Shown piece after piece: positions 20,301-32,479 of a stretch of 64,000 nucleotides of DNA (positions are counted from its first letter, which is position 1; the number at the start of each line of letters is the position of its first letter). Position numbers and translations under genes: made by a program. The DNA is from Cycas panzhihuaensis (lineage: Eukaryota > Cycadophyta): contig CM041465.1 of assembly GCA_023213395.1 (NCBI GenBank), positions 178,567,741 to 178,631,740 of the forward strand, in the 5' to 3' direction. The notes beneath the pieces are model-generated. The model was not told the DNA's origin and did no database searches. It saw only the letters and a program-made list of their open reading frames with translations.

Positions 20301-21195
20301 AGAATAAAAAGAAATATTCCCTTACCTCATCAGGAGAACATTTCACCCCTATCTTAATGACCTTGCCCAGGGCAAGGACTATGTCCTGAGTTGCCCCCTT
20401 ACACATGGCATTCCCCTCCTCGAAATGGAGGTGGGCAAGGTCAATGGGAGGAGACAAAACAGGAGATGGGATTGGGTCAGCAAGAGTGGAACCAATCGCT
20501 AAGACCTTCTGGTGGCCAAGCCTATGGTGACCAAAAGGAAGGTTAGGCACAGAGCCTGCTAAGTGCTTAAATATAGCCTCATCATCTTCAAAGTAATCCA
20601 CCCCATAGATGACCGTACTTCGAATAGATAAGGTGCGAGAGGAAGTGGGAGCGATAGGACCATGGTGGTCAACAAACTGCCCAACATCCCCAAAAAACTC
20701 TAAGGAAGAGTCGGGAAGGGGCCCCTCATAAGGGGCAAAAGGAAGTTCCTCAAAATCATCACCTGTAGGGGGTGATGAGGAGGGAGAGTCAAGGATCAGT
20801 GGGTCAATGCATGCAATAACATGTGACACGAAGGGATGAATGGTCTCTACAACAAGAGGGGTACTAGGTTAGGACCTAGAACAATGAGAGTGTCTCCTAC
20901 TAGTGCGAAGGAAGGAAACATGGTGAGGAAGGTCCTCGTCCTCGCCATGGGACTCATTGTCGCTAAACATAGCAAGGTACCCATAGCTTCTGACACCAAT
21001 AGGAGCGAAGCGGGTAAGGCTCAAGGAAGAAGATGCGGGATCTCCTTTAGGATGAGATGAATTAGGAATGCTGATAGAACAAGCTAAGGCATGAGTAGAA
21101 GGGCCTTTGTCTCCCTTCACCTGACCATAGCTTGCTTGGTTGGTTTGATGTGTTTGTTTAACAGGTGGGCGTTCAAGGGAAACAACCCTCATTCG
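20301..21195 (-). pseudogene. PR-RT spacer region of element A polyprotein
   Basis: About 300 codons, mostly open in two segments (21249-20869 and 20829-20299), separate protease and RT. The sequence is rich in Ser, Pro, Asp and Glu (LTRFAPIGVRSYGYLAMFSD, then EELPFAPYEGPLP and VDYFEDDEAIFKHLAGSVP). No domain was recognised. Element B keeps the same motifs in the same order (40027-39100), so the spacer is a real part of the family's polyprotein. It may be a flexible linker or part of an extended RT. Confidence 0.6.
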
Positions 21196-21987
21196 CCCAT
21201 CATGGACGAACTTGAGTTGCCCCCAGCGGGTTGAACATACAGCTCCCATATGATCGAGCCATAGTCAACCCAAAAGAAGATTGTAGTTGACGTCTACGTC
21301 GAGGACTATAATGTCGGTGGGGATTGTCTTGTCCTTAAGAGTGAGAGGCATCGAAACAAATCCTAAGGGAGTCTTCTCACTACCATTGTAGCCTTGGCAC
21401 CACCATGGAATAGGTTCCAAGGTGGAAATGCCAAGCTCTAGTATAACACGCAAGGGCATGGCATTAACGGAAGAACCATTGTCGACAACGGTCCTTCGTA
21501 AAGTGCAAGCAGGTGCATCGATAGTAATGGTAAAAGGGAAGTTCCACTGGCGCTCCCTTTCACAAGCAGGAGGAAGGTCTTTAGGATTAAAGGAAATAAC
21601 GAGCACATGACCTTGGGTGATACCCAAAGCGTGAACAGGGGCGTCACCCAATCCTAAAGCTTCTAAAAGGAGTGTCAGTTGTTCAGGATAACTTCTCAAG
21701 ATGTCCATAATGGACATCCCAGCGGTCATGGTACAAAGCTCATCAATAATAGAAAAGGACTTCCCCTTAACTGTAGGTTGAGGAAGGGATCTCCTGAAAT
21801 CATAACAACCTAGATGAATAGGAACGGTCTTGGGAAGTAAAGGAACTTCTAGAAGGGAGGTTTCCAAAAGAGGATCGGGATGTGGAACGGATGAAGAGGC
21901 ATTGGTTGCCTCTTTATTGGCTTGAGACCAAGTCAAGGCATATAAAGGGGTGGCCTTAAGCATTTGGATCACCTTCTTCCCCTTATT
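21196..21987 (-). pseudogene. retropepsin-like protease, element A
   Basis: The 235-codon segment 21972-21265 is uninterrupted. After about 140 residues of leader it reads FPFTITIDAP and then TVVDNGSSVNAMPLRVILEL with an intact D-x-G-S active site (Asp codon at 21481-21483). It ends DVDVNYNLLLG and a stop; the next residues, WLDHMGAVCSTRWGQLKFV, continue in the same frame. The stop replaces the Arg seen in element B (LLLGRPWLDQMG), a single CGN-to-TGA-type change. The protease would cut Gag-Pol. It is in the same frame as gag, from which it is separated by one TAG at 21988-21990. Confidence 0.85.
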
Positions 21988-24286
21988 CTAGGACCGTGAA
22001 GGTGAAGGGATACGATGGTCGGGGGAACGCGAGGAAGAAGACAAACCCCACGCGCCCTTCCATTTACCGTGTGAAGGGCGTGGATTCAGAGATCTTCCCC
22101 AGTTCCGGTTGTTCTTCGGTTGAGAGTTGTGATCATGCTCCCCATGCTTGGGGAACATATCCCTATAGACCAGTTGGTCAAGGTTGGGCCTTAAGGCCCA
22201 TTTGGGAAATGAGTTGCATTGTGGGGCATCCCTAGGATGTTGAACTTGATAACGTGAATCGTCATAGAAACATTCTCCATGAGCGGAATACCACTTCTTC
22301 TCAACTGCAGAATTGGTTTTCCTTGCTTGAGAGGACTGGGTGTTTCCACTCTTGGGAGGAGCGGCTTGGGAAGCTTGTTGGATTGGTTTGTTGGATGTGG
22401 GTGACAAAGGAGCTTGAAGTTTGAGTTCCTTCATCGTATGTTCAAATGAACGAATGGCAGAGGTAAGCAAATCTAGGGTCTTCTTGGTTGAGTGAGAAGA
22501 AGGCCTAGTGGATTATTGTTGTTTAGTTTTTTTGGTTGGGGGAGGTACCTCACGTCGTTGTGAGGGCTTAAGGGGCTTATTGAGTCCAGCTTGGATCTCA
22601 ATAGCTTCAAGTGATAAGCACGTTGTGATGGTAGAATTACATGTGGTTGCCCCAATCTTAAGGACTTCCACATGGACTTCAGGGCGTAGTGCGTTAACGA
22701 AGAGATCCCTCTTCAATTCCTCAAGCAAAGTAGCCTTGGTGGAATGAAGGAGGTCATGGAATCACCACACAAAGTCATGATTCATCTCATCGTGACCTTG
22801 TTTAAGTGAGAGAAGAGATTTCATTCCACTCTCAGATGGACGAGCCACATCAACTATCTACGAGTTGCTAGAACGAGAAAATGGAATGAGCAGGTAGGCG
22901 ATAGAACCATTTGAGGGTATTGCCTTAAAAAGATCTTAGAAATAATTTTATTAATATGTGATCATAAGCCCAGTAGTCTATGCACGCCATAGAAAAACTA
23001 CAGACGTACTTTGTTGGATCCTGTGATGAAGTTCCATCGAACTTAGGAACTTCGGGGGGATGAGGTAGTAAGTTGGTTCTTAGTGCCTTAATAGACAAGG
23101 GTGTCGATCTATAATCCATGAAGGGATGTGCCCTCGCCTAGATCATAGGATTAGAAAATGATGTGGAAGGCAATGAACAAAGAGCGGATGGGGGTGGAAG
23201 GCCCATCCCTCCTTGAGGAAATGCCCCTTGTTGAAAATGGGCTTGAGAGTAAGCATCTTGAAAGGACGTTGGGTTTCCTTACAAAGACACAGCATAAGGA
23301 GCTACACAAGACAATGGAAATGAGGGGTGGGGGATCGGGTTCTGTCCATATGGGCCGCCCGTATGTGGCGCGACCCCATATGGATATAAAAGGTCCACCC
23401 TATAAACCAAAATATAGTTCCCTTTACTGTGCCCCCAAGGCTGAGATGTATAGCCTGGGGGTACGTAAAAAGAAGACCCACTAGGTTGTGTTTGGGCACA
23501 TGTGGAGATAAATCCCATATGACTAGCAGTAGAGGCATTAGTAGGACCTCTAGGCCTACTAGGGAATACGTACGCCATGTTAGGAGGTGGCATGTTGGCT
23601 TGACTAGGGAAAGGTATGCTAACCCCAAGCTAGGAGAAAGACATACCGCGAGAGGTCCCCAAAGAGTTAGGACCGTGATCAGAAGTAAGAGGCACAATAG
23701 ACATCCCTAGGGTAGATGTAAATATCGAATGGGATGGATGCGTAGGTACAAAGGGGTTACTTGTTGTAGGAGGTGTGGATGTGGATGAAGATGGCAGAGC
23801 AGGTGTAGATGAGGAAGGTGCCCCACCATGCAAGGCATCTTCAAACCACCTAGGGTATGATTGAAGACGAGCAGCACGAAAGCACTCATTAAGGACTTCA
23901 ACCACGTCGGTAGGAGGGGTATCCACCTGATCATAAGAGGTAGATGGGACCTCAAACAAAGTGGATCCCTCAGGGGGATCCTCATAAGAATCACCACCTA
24001 GGTGATGAATCTTAAGAGAAGATGGGCCCTCTACTCCGTGACTAGAGGGGTGGACGTCAAGCAGGTGTTGTTGATCACCTAGATATTAGATAGGTTCATC
24101 ACCCTCATGGGTGGACCCTGGAAAGGATATGGGAAACTCGTGAGCTCTGAAAGCAAAGGCATGATATGCCCAATCCGAAGGGTATGCTTCCATTATTGAA
24201 TCAGAATATAATAATGGAAAAAGGCAGTATGTAGGATCTTCTAACAACAGAGGCAAACCTCATAGGCGACATGAGAAGCATCGCAT
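21988..24286 (-). pseudogene. gag, element A
   Basis: Start ATG at 24286 (MRCFSCRL then stop) is matched codon for codon by the element B start at 42965. It continues through a Pro/Ser-rich part (23959-23279), the gag core PEVPKFDGTSSQDPTKYVCS with CSFSMACIDYW (about 23070-22960), LLEELKRDLFVNALRPEVHV (22728 on) and a zinc-knuckle region KKWYSAHGECFYDDSRYQ (about 22300). Element B has CSIHGDCFHGDSRC there, so A has lost two Cys and one His to Tyr by transitions. Gag forms the particle and binds RNA in intact relatives. Several stops interrupt it. Confidence 0.85.
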
Positions 24287-24431
24287 ACAACACTTGTCAA
24301 TGCATTAGAAGAGGAAAAAGAATGCAAAGTATGTGTTGGGGGCTTCCCAACAAAAGAGATAAAGGGAGAAAGCTACTAAAAGGTAGTAGTGCCAACAAGA
24401 AGGGATAGAAACTAGATCCCTTATTGGCAGG

Positions 24432-24449
24432 TCCCCAGAATGGTCGCTA
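24432..24449 (-). other. primer binding site of element A
   Basis: The minus strand reads TAGCGACCATTCTGGGGA one base inside the right LTR. It fits the TGGCGACNNNNCTGGGGA primer-site form common in Tat and related Ty3/gypsy elements, with the second base changed. The tRNA was not identified. Confidence 0.65.
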
Positions 24450-24450
24450 G

Positions 24451-27230
24451 TGGAGCCACGTCTGTGGGATGGTCACTATGGTTAATAGGAGTTGAGGTGG
24501 TTAATAGCTAAAGCTGGGGGTATGAATGGAGACCTATAAGCAAAAGGGAACACCACACAGGTCATACGTGCACCAGAGCGTGAGTTCGGGACCCGCGAAT
24601 GGCGCCCAACTACCTCGGAGTAGCTTTCAAATCCGAGAAGGAAGACACAAGCAGGGGTATCCTGGATGGTCTCAAAGAGGAAGGTCCTCCCACCCTTAGA
24701 TGGTCGGAAGGGAAGAGGAGGAATCCTCAATAGAGAGGTTCCTATGACGAAGGAACACAAGACAAAAGGGGATAGGTAAAGGGCCTAGGATGGATATAAG
24801 TAGGCTTCCCCAGGCTAGTTGGTCTAAGCAAATCTAACCAAGGGAAGGAGTAAAGAAAAGGGGCTAAAATCTACTCTCTCTTTCATTCAACAACCAAAGG
24901 GGCACGAAAAAAAGAACAAGCATCTTGTATGTATTCAATCAAGCAAACTAAATGAAGTGCAACTATGGGTTCTTTCAGGATAGATAGGAGAAAGGGAGAG
25001 GAATGTAGTCCCTACTATGCCCTTTTCTATGAAGAACAATCACACAACACACTTATGCAAATAGATACAAGTAGCTAATTTATTTCCCTTTTTGTTTTTA
25101 TGTGATCTATTAAACTAATGCAATAGATTTTAGATAAGAGCAAAAAGAAAAAGGGGTGGATGGAGAGGGACGATGCGTACCTGAAAAGTGTATCGGTTGA
25201 TGAAGAACCTCACTTGCACGTAGCGTACGCCCCCTCACCAATAGTTGATGCATAGCCAAAGTTGGTGTGGAAAAAGTAGGGGCTTCCTTACCTTCCCCTT
25301 ACAAAAGACAAAGTGAAATGGAAAAGCAAGGAAAGCAAGTAAACGTTCTTAGAAGCAAGCAAAGTGAAAGAGAGAAGAAGGGTAAAGGCTTATCCAAAGT
25401 TGGACGTCCTTCCTCTTCATGGATGTTGCTTCAAACCTGCATCCACAAGAGTCTTTCCCTTCCAAGAAGGGGCTACAAGAAACTATATATGCAAATGTAT
25501 GTAATATGAATGCTAAAATATTATATTTTAGGTTAGAGTAACTACTTCTAAAAATAGTTCTACTTTCCTCAAAGTAAAACCACATATACCAAGCAAGAAG
25601 GGAAAGGGTAGCCTTAGGATAGCAAGACCCTCTGCTAAAGGTTCTCCACGCAACCTCAAAGTACAACAAGGTAAGGGTTTTATGACAGTCTATGGACAAC
25701 CAATAAGCATGGAGATGAATAAAGCAAGATGTAGGAGAGATGCTAAGGTAACAGAGTCGCTATGGATAGCAAACTGCCACACAAGTCTCACCAAATATCT
25801 TAATGGATATGGGGCAAGGTTAGGGGCATGAAGAAGGCCCAAAAGAAGGGCATGCAAGCCTTGAATCAGCAAGAAGGGCTACGACTGTGATATCCAAAGA
25901 CAGGCCAAGGTTCCACCCACTCCTAGTTAACTCAAGGAAAGCATAGGTACAGGAGAAGAAGGACAGGAAGGGGTTTGCCCTTGGGGAGTAGGTCTAATTA
26001 GGATGGATCCCATCTTACTCCCTTTGCACAGTCCTTGTGAGCCTTCTCCCACAGCTTTCTTGAAGAAAACCAACAGAGAAATGGGATAGAAATTAGAGGG
26101 TACAGAGCCAAATATAAGAAGAGAGAATCTTCACTATAGTCAAAGGGTGAAAGAGAAGGAAAATACACTTTGAAACAAGTTCTAACAGAACAAATGCATA
26201 TTAAACCACGAAAATAAGCTAAAGGGTACCTGATGGGCTAAGTTTAGGGTAGATTTGTCCTTGCAACCAGCGAAAAAGAGTAGGTCCTATAGGGTTTGCA
26301 GTGTGTTTCCCAAAGGGGGGATGTAGACAACACTTGCTGGACAAAGTTGGAGAAGAACCACATAAATCTTGCTTGGAAATGCCTGGAAGTGAGTCCCCTA
26401 CCACGAAACAGAGCTGTTGCAGGCAGGTCCTGAGTTAGAATAACAGGAAACGTAGAGTTACAGGTGTACCTGTAGAAGAGATGAGGAAGAGAGCAGAAAC
26501 ACAGTAGTAGAATGTGATGTTAGGGAGCTAAGAGATGTGAAATGATGAACCTTTTGGGATTTATACTCATCTCAACCCTAATCGAGCGATTAGGGTGTGA
26601 ATAGGGATGATTTAGGTGCTTGTCCGCGTGGCAATTCTGCGAAAAAAGTGAAAATTACCATGACAGATAAAAAAATAAAATGCAACAGTCACACCACGGT
26701 AAACTTCGCGGTACCACTTAGTTTACAGCGGTGCGCGACCAGAAAGCCAAAATTGCAATGGATAAGGTCCTGGGAGCCCTTAAAGAGGTGCGGAAGGACT
26801 AGGAGAGGTTGGCCCTCCTGTCCAGGTGGCTAGGGACAGTTTAGAAGGCATATGGATTAGACCAAATGAGGCACCAAGAGCTAAAGTTCCCAGAAATGTC
26901 GTGATAGGGACACAAGGATCAGGGTATGAGCAGATCATACCAACTAAGCCTTAAGGTGATATGGAGGTAGTGCATAGGGTAGTAGAGTTCTATAGGGATG
27001 CCTACCTTGCAAAAAGGTAGGTCCCATAGGTCATCATAGGCTCACAATATGACAAGCAGCATGATCAAGCAATATATGCAAGGCGATCATACAAATGAAG
27101 TAGTCAGTCATGCAATGAGGCAATACTCCTGTCTACCTTTCCAAATAAATAATAAAAGTGAAAAGGGAGAAGCATACATGTGCTTACCTGAGTTAACCTA
27201 TCCATATCCATTCCCAGTGGCTGGGAAACA
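24451..27230 (-). repeat. element A LTR, right copy (5' LTR in element sense)
   Basis: Starts TGGAGCCACGTCTGTGGG next to the primer site and ends GGGAAACA before the target duplication ACTTC. Aligns along its length with 10254-13055. The candidate TATA box is at 26556-26565 on the minus strand. At 2.8 kb it is long for a plant LTR. Confidence 0.9.
26556..26565 (-). promoter_or_regulatory. candidate LTR TATA box, element A right LTR
   Basis: The minus strand reads TATAAATCCC, conserved with the left LTR (12361-12370). In this 5' LTR it would drive gag-pol transcription. Confidence 0.35.
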
Positions 27231-27235
27231 ACTTC
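27231..27235. repeat. target-site duplication of element A, right
   Basis: ACTTC, identical to 10249-10253. Confidence 0.85.
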
Positions 27236-29482
27236 ATTTAATATATTAAGTCATGGCTCAATGTTGCAACTCTTAATAAAAGTTATAAAGTTGTTATTTT
27301 GTGTATTTATAAGGTATAAGAGTTATGCCCTAAGTGGGCTACCCCTCACATGTGTGAGCACTCATGTTCATTTCATTCTCCAGTAGCATCTTAGTTAGGT
27401 GTCATTAGTTTTGTATCTTTTTATTTACCTAGGCATTTCACATTCCTAAGTGACTTTCATACTTGTATAAATATTTATTTATTTGACATAATAAAGTGGA
27501 TATCTAAACATTTTTGTCTCAACTCTATACATGTTGATTATCTTAATGTGAAGACTCTTATATAAAAAAGAATCTAGGCCCCTTAGAGCCACTTATAGAG
27601 GAATGCTTTGTATGGGTGTTGCGTTCATTTTAAGGCAAATATATATGATTATATTACTAGTTAACAATTTTTAGTCTCTAACTATTTCCAATTTGAGTAA
27701 TGTTTGCTAATTTTCCCATACTATCCTTATTGGTTTGAAGGAGTATTACCTCATAGGAAATTACCCCTCAACACAATCAAGAGACAATATAGAGTGTAGA
27801 AGGACATTATAATTCTAGTAATTGTTTATATATTTTTTATATGTACAAAATGAAGTGAAAAAAACATTTTCCTAGTCAGCAATTAATCACTCTCAAATGC
27901 ATGCAACTCCCTAAATAATTTGGGTAAATTTATTTCAAAGCATAATTTGAGATGGTTTATTGTGGTCAATCTCGTGGCAAAGCATATTAGTATTTTAAAT
28001 GCCACTTCAACCTTGTAATTATTAACATAAAAAAGTGGTCTTATTCATTTATATTAGCCTCCTATTTGGAATTATTATGGTGTACCTTTAGGATATGGGC
28101 TTATATAATGTGCATGCTTTGAGTGTTCTATGGCTCAATCTTTGTTTGATTTGCTTAGTCCCTTCATATTGCAATTAGATGTTTGAACATTTATGTTCTA
28201 TGGGCCAAGTTCTTTCTAAAGTATATGCCATCAATGCAGTAATATCATTTTAGAATCTTATTGAACTTTTTGGAAGGGGAAATATATTGAAGACTTATAT
28301 TAACTCTTGAATTCACAAGAGTGTACCTATATCTTTGTGCATGGTTGCCTTAAGTTCATTGTTGAATATAGGAGTGAACTTGATCATTTAGGAGTTTTGT
28401 TATGGAAATCATTTAGGGTTTTGGTTGCTATGGGAATCATTTGGAGACTTTATTCCTAAAGTGGTCAATTATCATGATATAGGGTTTGGTATTTGGTTTC
28501 ACTAATTCAGCTAGGACTTTTCTTATCATTGCCATTTTAGAATTGGAGTTGCGCTTTTGGGATGTATTCATTCTTTGGTTTAATTGCTCAAAGGAAGAGG
28601 CAATTACTATACTAATTTACACTTGATAACCTTGATTAGGTCTAGGACCATATGTGTGGAATTTTGGACCCAATTAGCACTGACTTGGAACAAATTAGGT
28701 TGTTTCCAATTAGGCCCAGTTGTGGATGGTGTTTAAAATTGGCTAGTAAACAACCTTGTGGGTAATAATTAGGTAGGTTATGTTGACTTGGTTGGCTTTA
28801 GACAAGTCCTTTTCATGCTTGGAACCAACTTGTGCTACCTAAAATTATTTCTAGGTGGATCTAGTCACCCTTGAACCAATCTAGTTAGTTTTGGGTTAGC
28901 CTTAAACTAACCTAAAGGACGTTTGAATCTACCCACTGTGCTTTAAAATTGTTTATAGATACTCAATTTCACAACTTTTAAATATCAAATATTTATTTTA
29001 ATATCTTCTAAGGCATATTAATCTATGTAGCATTTGTTGCATGCAAACTAGGTGAACCTATAGTTTAGTGTGCCACAATGAGTACAAGAATGAACATCTT
29101 CTAGGAGATAAGATTTAGACATTTGTTGCAACATTTGCATTTATGGAAAATGTTGGTTCTTTGGTATTAACCATATAGGGAGTGTGTTCTGTCTTATTTA
29201 TGATTTATTCATAATCTTAAGGAGATCCTTTACACTAAATAATTCAAGAGTATTTAGGGGTTTCTAATGTATTATTTTATTTTATTTGGCTTGTATGCAT
29301 GCCTTCAATTTATGTTTTTTCTTAGTTTAAATGGAAATATGTGGTGAATAAAGCCATGCCTAAGGGCTATAGTTGGTCATTGCTACTACTGTTATTTGTT
29401 TTATTATTCTCACAAGCTTACGTGATGGGTTCTTCTCCTTGTAATAACCTTCCTCTTGCATTATTAATGATTTTGTTTGTTA
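27236..29482. other. AT-rich spacer between elements A and B
   Basis: No open frame of note, no LTR pair and no retroelement motif recognised. Composition is clearly more AT-rich than the flanking elements. It may be old, unrecognisable repeat or the original intergenic DNA into which A and B inserted. Confidence 0.5.
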
Positions 29483-29487
29483 CTTTG
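29483..29487. repeat. target-site duplication of element B, left
   Basis: CTTTG directly before the LTR start TGGACGCG; identical to 45687-45691. Confidence 0.85.
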
Positions 29488-32044
29488 TGGACGCGCTGCT
29501 ATGGGATAACTACCTAACTGATAGGTGTAAGAGAGGGTGAGTGGTGGAATGATGAAAGGTGGGACCTAAAAGGTGGGTAACTAATACGCAGAGCGCCTCG
29601 TGCGCCGGAGCGCGAGTTCGGGATCTGCAATGGAGTATGGCTACTATCGGGTGACCCTTCACCGCTTCGAGTAAGGGGTGAAGGTGCGTAGGGCAAACCT
29701 GAGTTGACCTGGGAATAGGACCCTCCCACCCTTGGGTGGCCAGAAGGAGGGAAGAGAAGGCCTAATGGAGACAGGCCAAGAGCAATCCTACACAACCTAA
29801 CCTGATACACGAGTGATGTTGGAAGCAAGGCACTCGTGTGGTCAAAGGGCGAAGAGGAAAGGTAGGGGAGAGAAGGACTCCTACAATCTTCCCTACGAAT
29901 GATAAAGATGCATGAAACAAGATAAAAGAATCGCAAACAAGCACCAAACCAATTTTTCCCTTTTAATCCTTCAATGTACTAATTACTACGAAAGAAATAA
30001 AAGGAAAAAAGAGGGGGTAGCAGAGGGGAACGAACATGCACCTGGAGCGAAGGCGTGCGAGACGAAGTAACCTTCCGAGGGGCGTCTAACCACCCATACG
30101 ACGACTAGATGCGAGGTATCATGATGGACGAAGAGGGGCTTCCTTACCTTCCCTAAAATCAACTGCAAAACCAAGAAAGAAAAGAAGCACCAACTAAGAA
30201 ACGAAATAGCGTGAGAACATAACACATATGAAGGTGCTTACCTAGGTTAGCCCACGGGCGATGCGCCCACGCTTCCCAAGTACTGCAGAAGCAATCGTGG
30301 TCTCTTTCTCTTCCCGACTAAGAGCACTAACATGCAACACAAAAACTCTAACAATATATGGCTAAATAGCGCAAACGAGAATTTGAATATACATGCGTTA
30401 GTACTAATCCAACAATCAAAGTATCAAAAGAAAGTGACCAAAGTGAAAGTAAATGACTGGGTAAGCCTCGGAGTGGCCTACCTCCCGCAAGTGATGCCCA
30501 AACCTCCCCCCAAGAGCCACGAGGAAGCGAGGGGAAAGTCAAGAACAAGAGCTGGAAAATGGCAGCAAAAAGGGGCAAGGAAGGCCCAAGGGAACCCACG
30601 GCAAACCGGGATGCTATGAGGAGCAAACCGGGTGACCCGGGGAAGAAAGGTGAAGCGAGGAACCAGCGGTTGGGACTTATGTGTGATGCCCAACCCATAA
30701 AGGCCCCAAATCAGCCGCAACTTGTGACAAATACCGGTTTGGGCAACCCAAGGAGCCTTCAAACCCTTGTTTGCAAGCCAAGGGCAAAGACGGGCGAGAG
30801 GGAGGTTTTGAGGGCTAAGAGCCGCCTAGGAGCGTGGAAGGTGGTACGGAATCCACCCGCCTCCCCAAAACCTATGCAACCCTCCACACCGCCGCCTTGA
30901 CCGCAAATGCAGTAAGGAGCACAGGAGAGTGGTATAACAATTTCAAAAGGGAGGACAACCAACCCTCAAGCAACAAGTAAGAGCAAATGGGCTGAAGCAT
31001 GAAAATCACAAGGAAAACAAGCATAAACAAGGAATACCTGGAGAGAAGAGGCAAGGGATTTGCCTCAGCCAAAGGACAGGGGAGAGGGACTGATAAATCA
31101 ACCCAGATTCAAGTAGAGCAGTTTGAGGCCTCCACGGAGGTGTGACGGAAACACTGCACTGGGGCGCTTATGGACCGCCTGGTGAAGACCTACCGACACC
31201 ACTTCAAAGGGGCCCTCTCCAAGGTGCTTGAGGAGCTGGGAGAATGTCTCACCCACGCCAAAGGAGAGTCAAGGCAGATGAAGGGTGCAGTCCAGCTTGA
31301 TGCAAAGAACAAAGCAGAGAGAAGCAGAGCAGGAGAGTGTTTCCTTGAGAGCAATTCCAAAAGTCAGCCAAAAGATCCTTGAAAATGAGCCAAAAAGGGT
31401 TTAAGTATTCAAGCAAAACCCTAAAGCGTGTAATTAGGGCGCAGTTGGAAGAGAAATAAAGCGCGACCCACGTGGCAGTTTCGTAATAAATGTGAAATTG
31501 CCACGGCAGATTTTAAAAAAATAATCTGAGACATCAGACATCGAATATTCGCATCGCGAATATTCTCGCTGCATCGAAAATTCGCCAGACGCACCTAGGG
31601 CTGAAAATGGGGCCCACCAACCAGTCCAGGTTGGGGGCAGACGACTGAAAAGGCTGACATAACGCTAAAACGCCTACCCGGAAGCAAACAAGCCAACAAA
31701 ACGGGTCCAAAGGTGTAAAAATAGGGCTTGAGTGGGGTGGCAAGTTGGCTAAACGATGATGAGTCATCACACGGGCAGAGGTGGCGCAAACCTAGTGGAT
31801 CCTGGAGCGAGGAGGGCAGATGCGGGAAGTAATACGGTCACCAGGGTGCCACATTCGCTGGGAGTGTGCCCCTGCTATAGTTGTCATAGGCTAAAATAGG
31901 TGTGGACGACTACAAGGTCACCCACAAAGTCATACACATGCAGATACGCAAGCAAACATCCAGTAGAAGAAAGCGATGATAATGCGAGAGACGACTGCAC
32001 TTACCCGAGTCGGTGATTCCAGATCCATTCCCGAAGCCGGAACA
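29488..32044 (-). repeat. element B LTR, left copy (3' LTR in element sense)
   Basis: Begins TGGACGCGCTGCTATGGG and ends CCGGAACA. It aligns with 43139-45686 along its full length. It contains a perfect 10 bp arm palindrome at 31543-31565. Weak similarity to element A LTRs in phrases such as GAGCGYGAGTTCGGG shows common descent. Confidence 0.9.
31543..31565. repeat. perfect inverted repeat in element B left LTR
   Basis: GAATATTCGC, spacer ATC, then GCGAATATTC. The equivalent place in the right LTR (about 45187-45215) is altered, so only the left copy is a perfect palindrome. Confidence 0.85.
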
Positions 32045-32479
32045 TCGCCTCGCGCAGAGCCTCGCCGCCGGAAGCCCGTGCGATGGCGACGCCGGCAACA
32101 CAATTGCCAAGAGTACATGTGTATATAGATATATCAATCAAGATCATAACAAGAGGCAAGGGTGCCATGAAAGTGTCGTGGCGGGACGCTGGGATACGAA
32201 ACCAGTGGAGACAAACATAGGGGCTGCCTATGGGCCACCTAGAAACCGACTGGAAGAATGAGACAGGTGAGGGGGCTACCCCCACCACAAAGGACAGAAA
32301 GGAACATGCATAGCTAAATAAAGAACAAATGGTGGATACCATAGTTTTACCTCATTAGTAACCTAGTTTCGGAGGTGCGAGCGGATCGCAAAGCAGAGTG
32401 ACAAATGACCTGGGGCTTGGGCGACGGGAAGGCCAGGCAAACCTCAGGGACCAAGAAGAAGGGAGAGGCTCAAGGATGA
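32045..32479. other. element B, segment between LTR and archaeal-type RNase H
   Basis: No domain recognised. Homologous to 13071-13489 of element A. The G-rich polypurine tract present in A is not preserved here: the minus strand adjoining the LTR reads GCGCGAGGCGA. Confidence 0.5.

Larger units (their letters stand above)
10254..27230 (-). mobile_element. Element A: giant Tat-type Ty3/gypsy retrotransposon with antisense PMD gene
   Basis: A complete, minus-strand element of 16,977 bp. Evidence is two 2.8 kb direct LTRs (10254-13055 and 24451-27230), a perfect 5 bp target duplication ACTTC (10249-10253 and 27231-27235), a primer site at 24432-24449 and a polypurine tract at 13056-13070. Domain order in element sense is gag, PR, spacer, RT, RNase H, integrase, an oppositely oriented gene, then a second RNase H of the archaeal type. 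Dual RNase H, very large size and the TGGCGAC-type primer site fit the Tat lineage. Decay is mainly by transitions that create stops, for example CGN to TGA, as expected of a methylated silent copy. It contains no other large insertion. Confidence 0.9.

Noticed and set aside
21988-21990. Single TAG between gag and protease in the same frame, as in stop-readthrough elements
   Set aside because: Element B does not keep the stop and has a local indel, so a decay mutation explains it as well; not enough support for programmed readthrough.
23302-23697. 131-codon minus frame inside element A gag
   Set aside because: Shadow of the real gag frame (23593-23279 and 23959-23630), which matches element B at the protein level.
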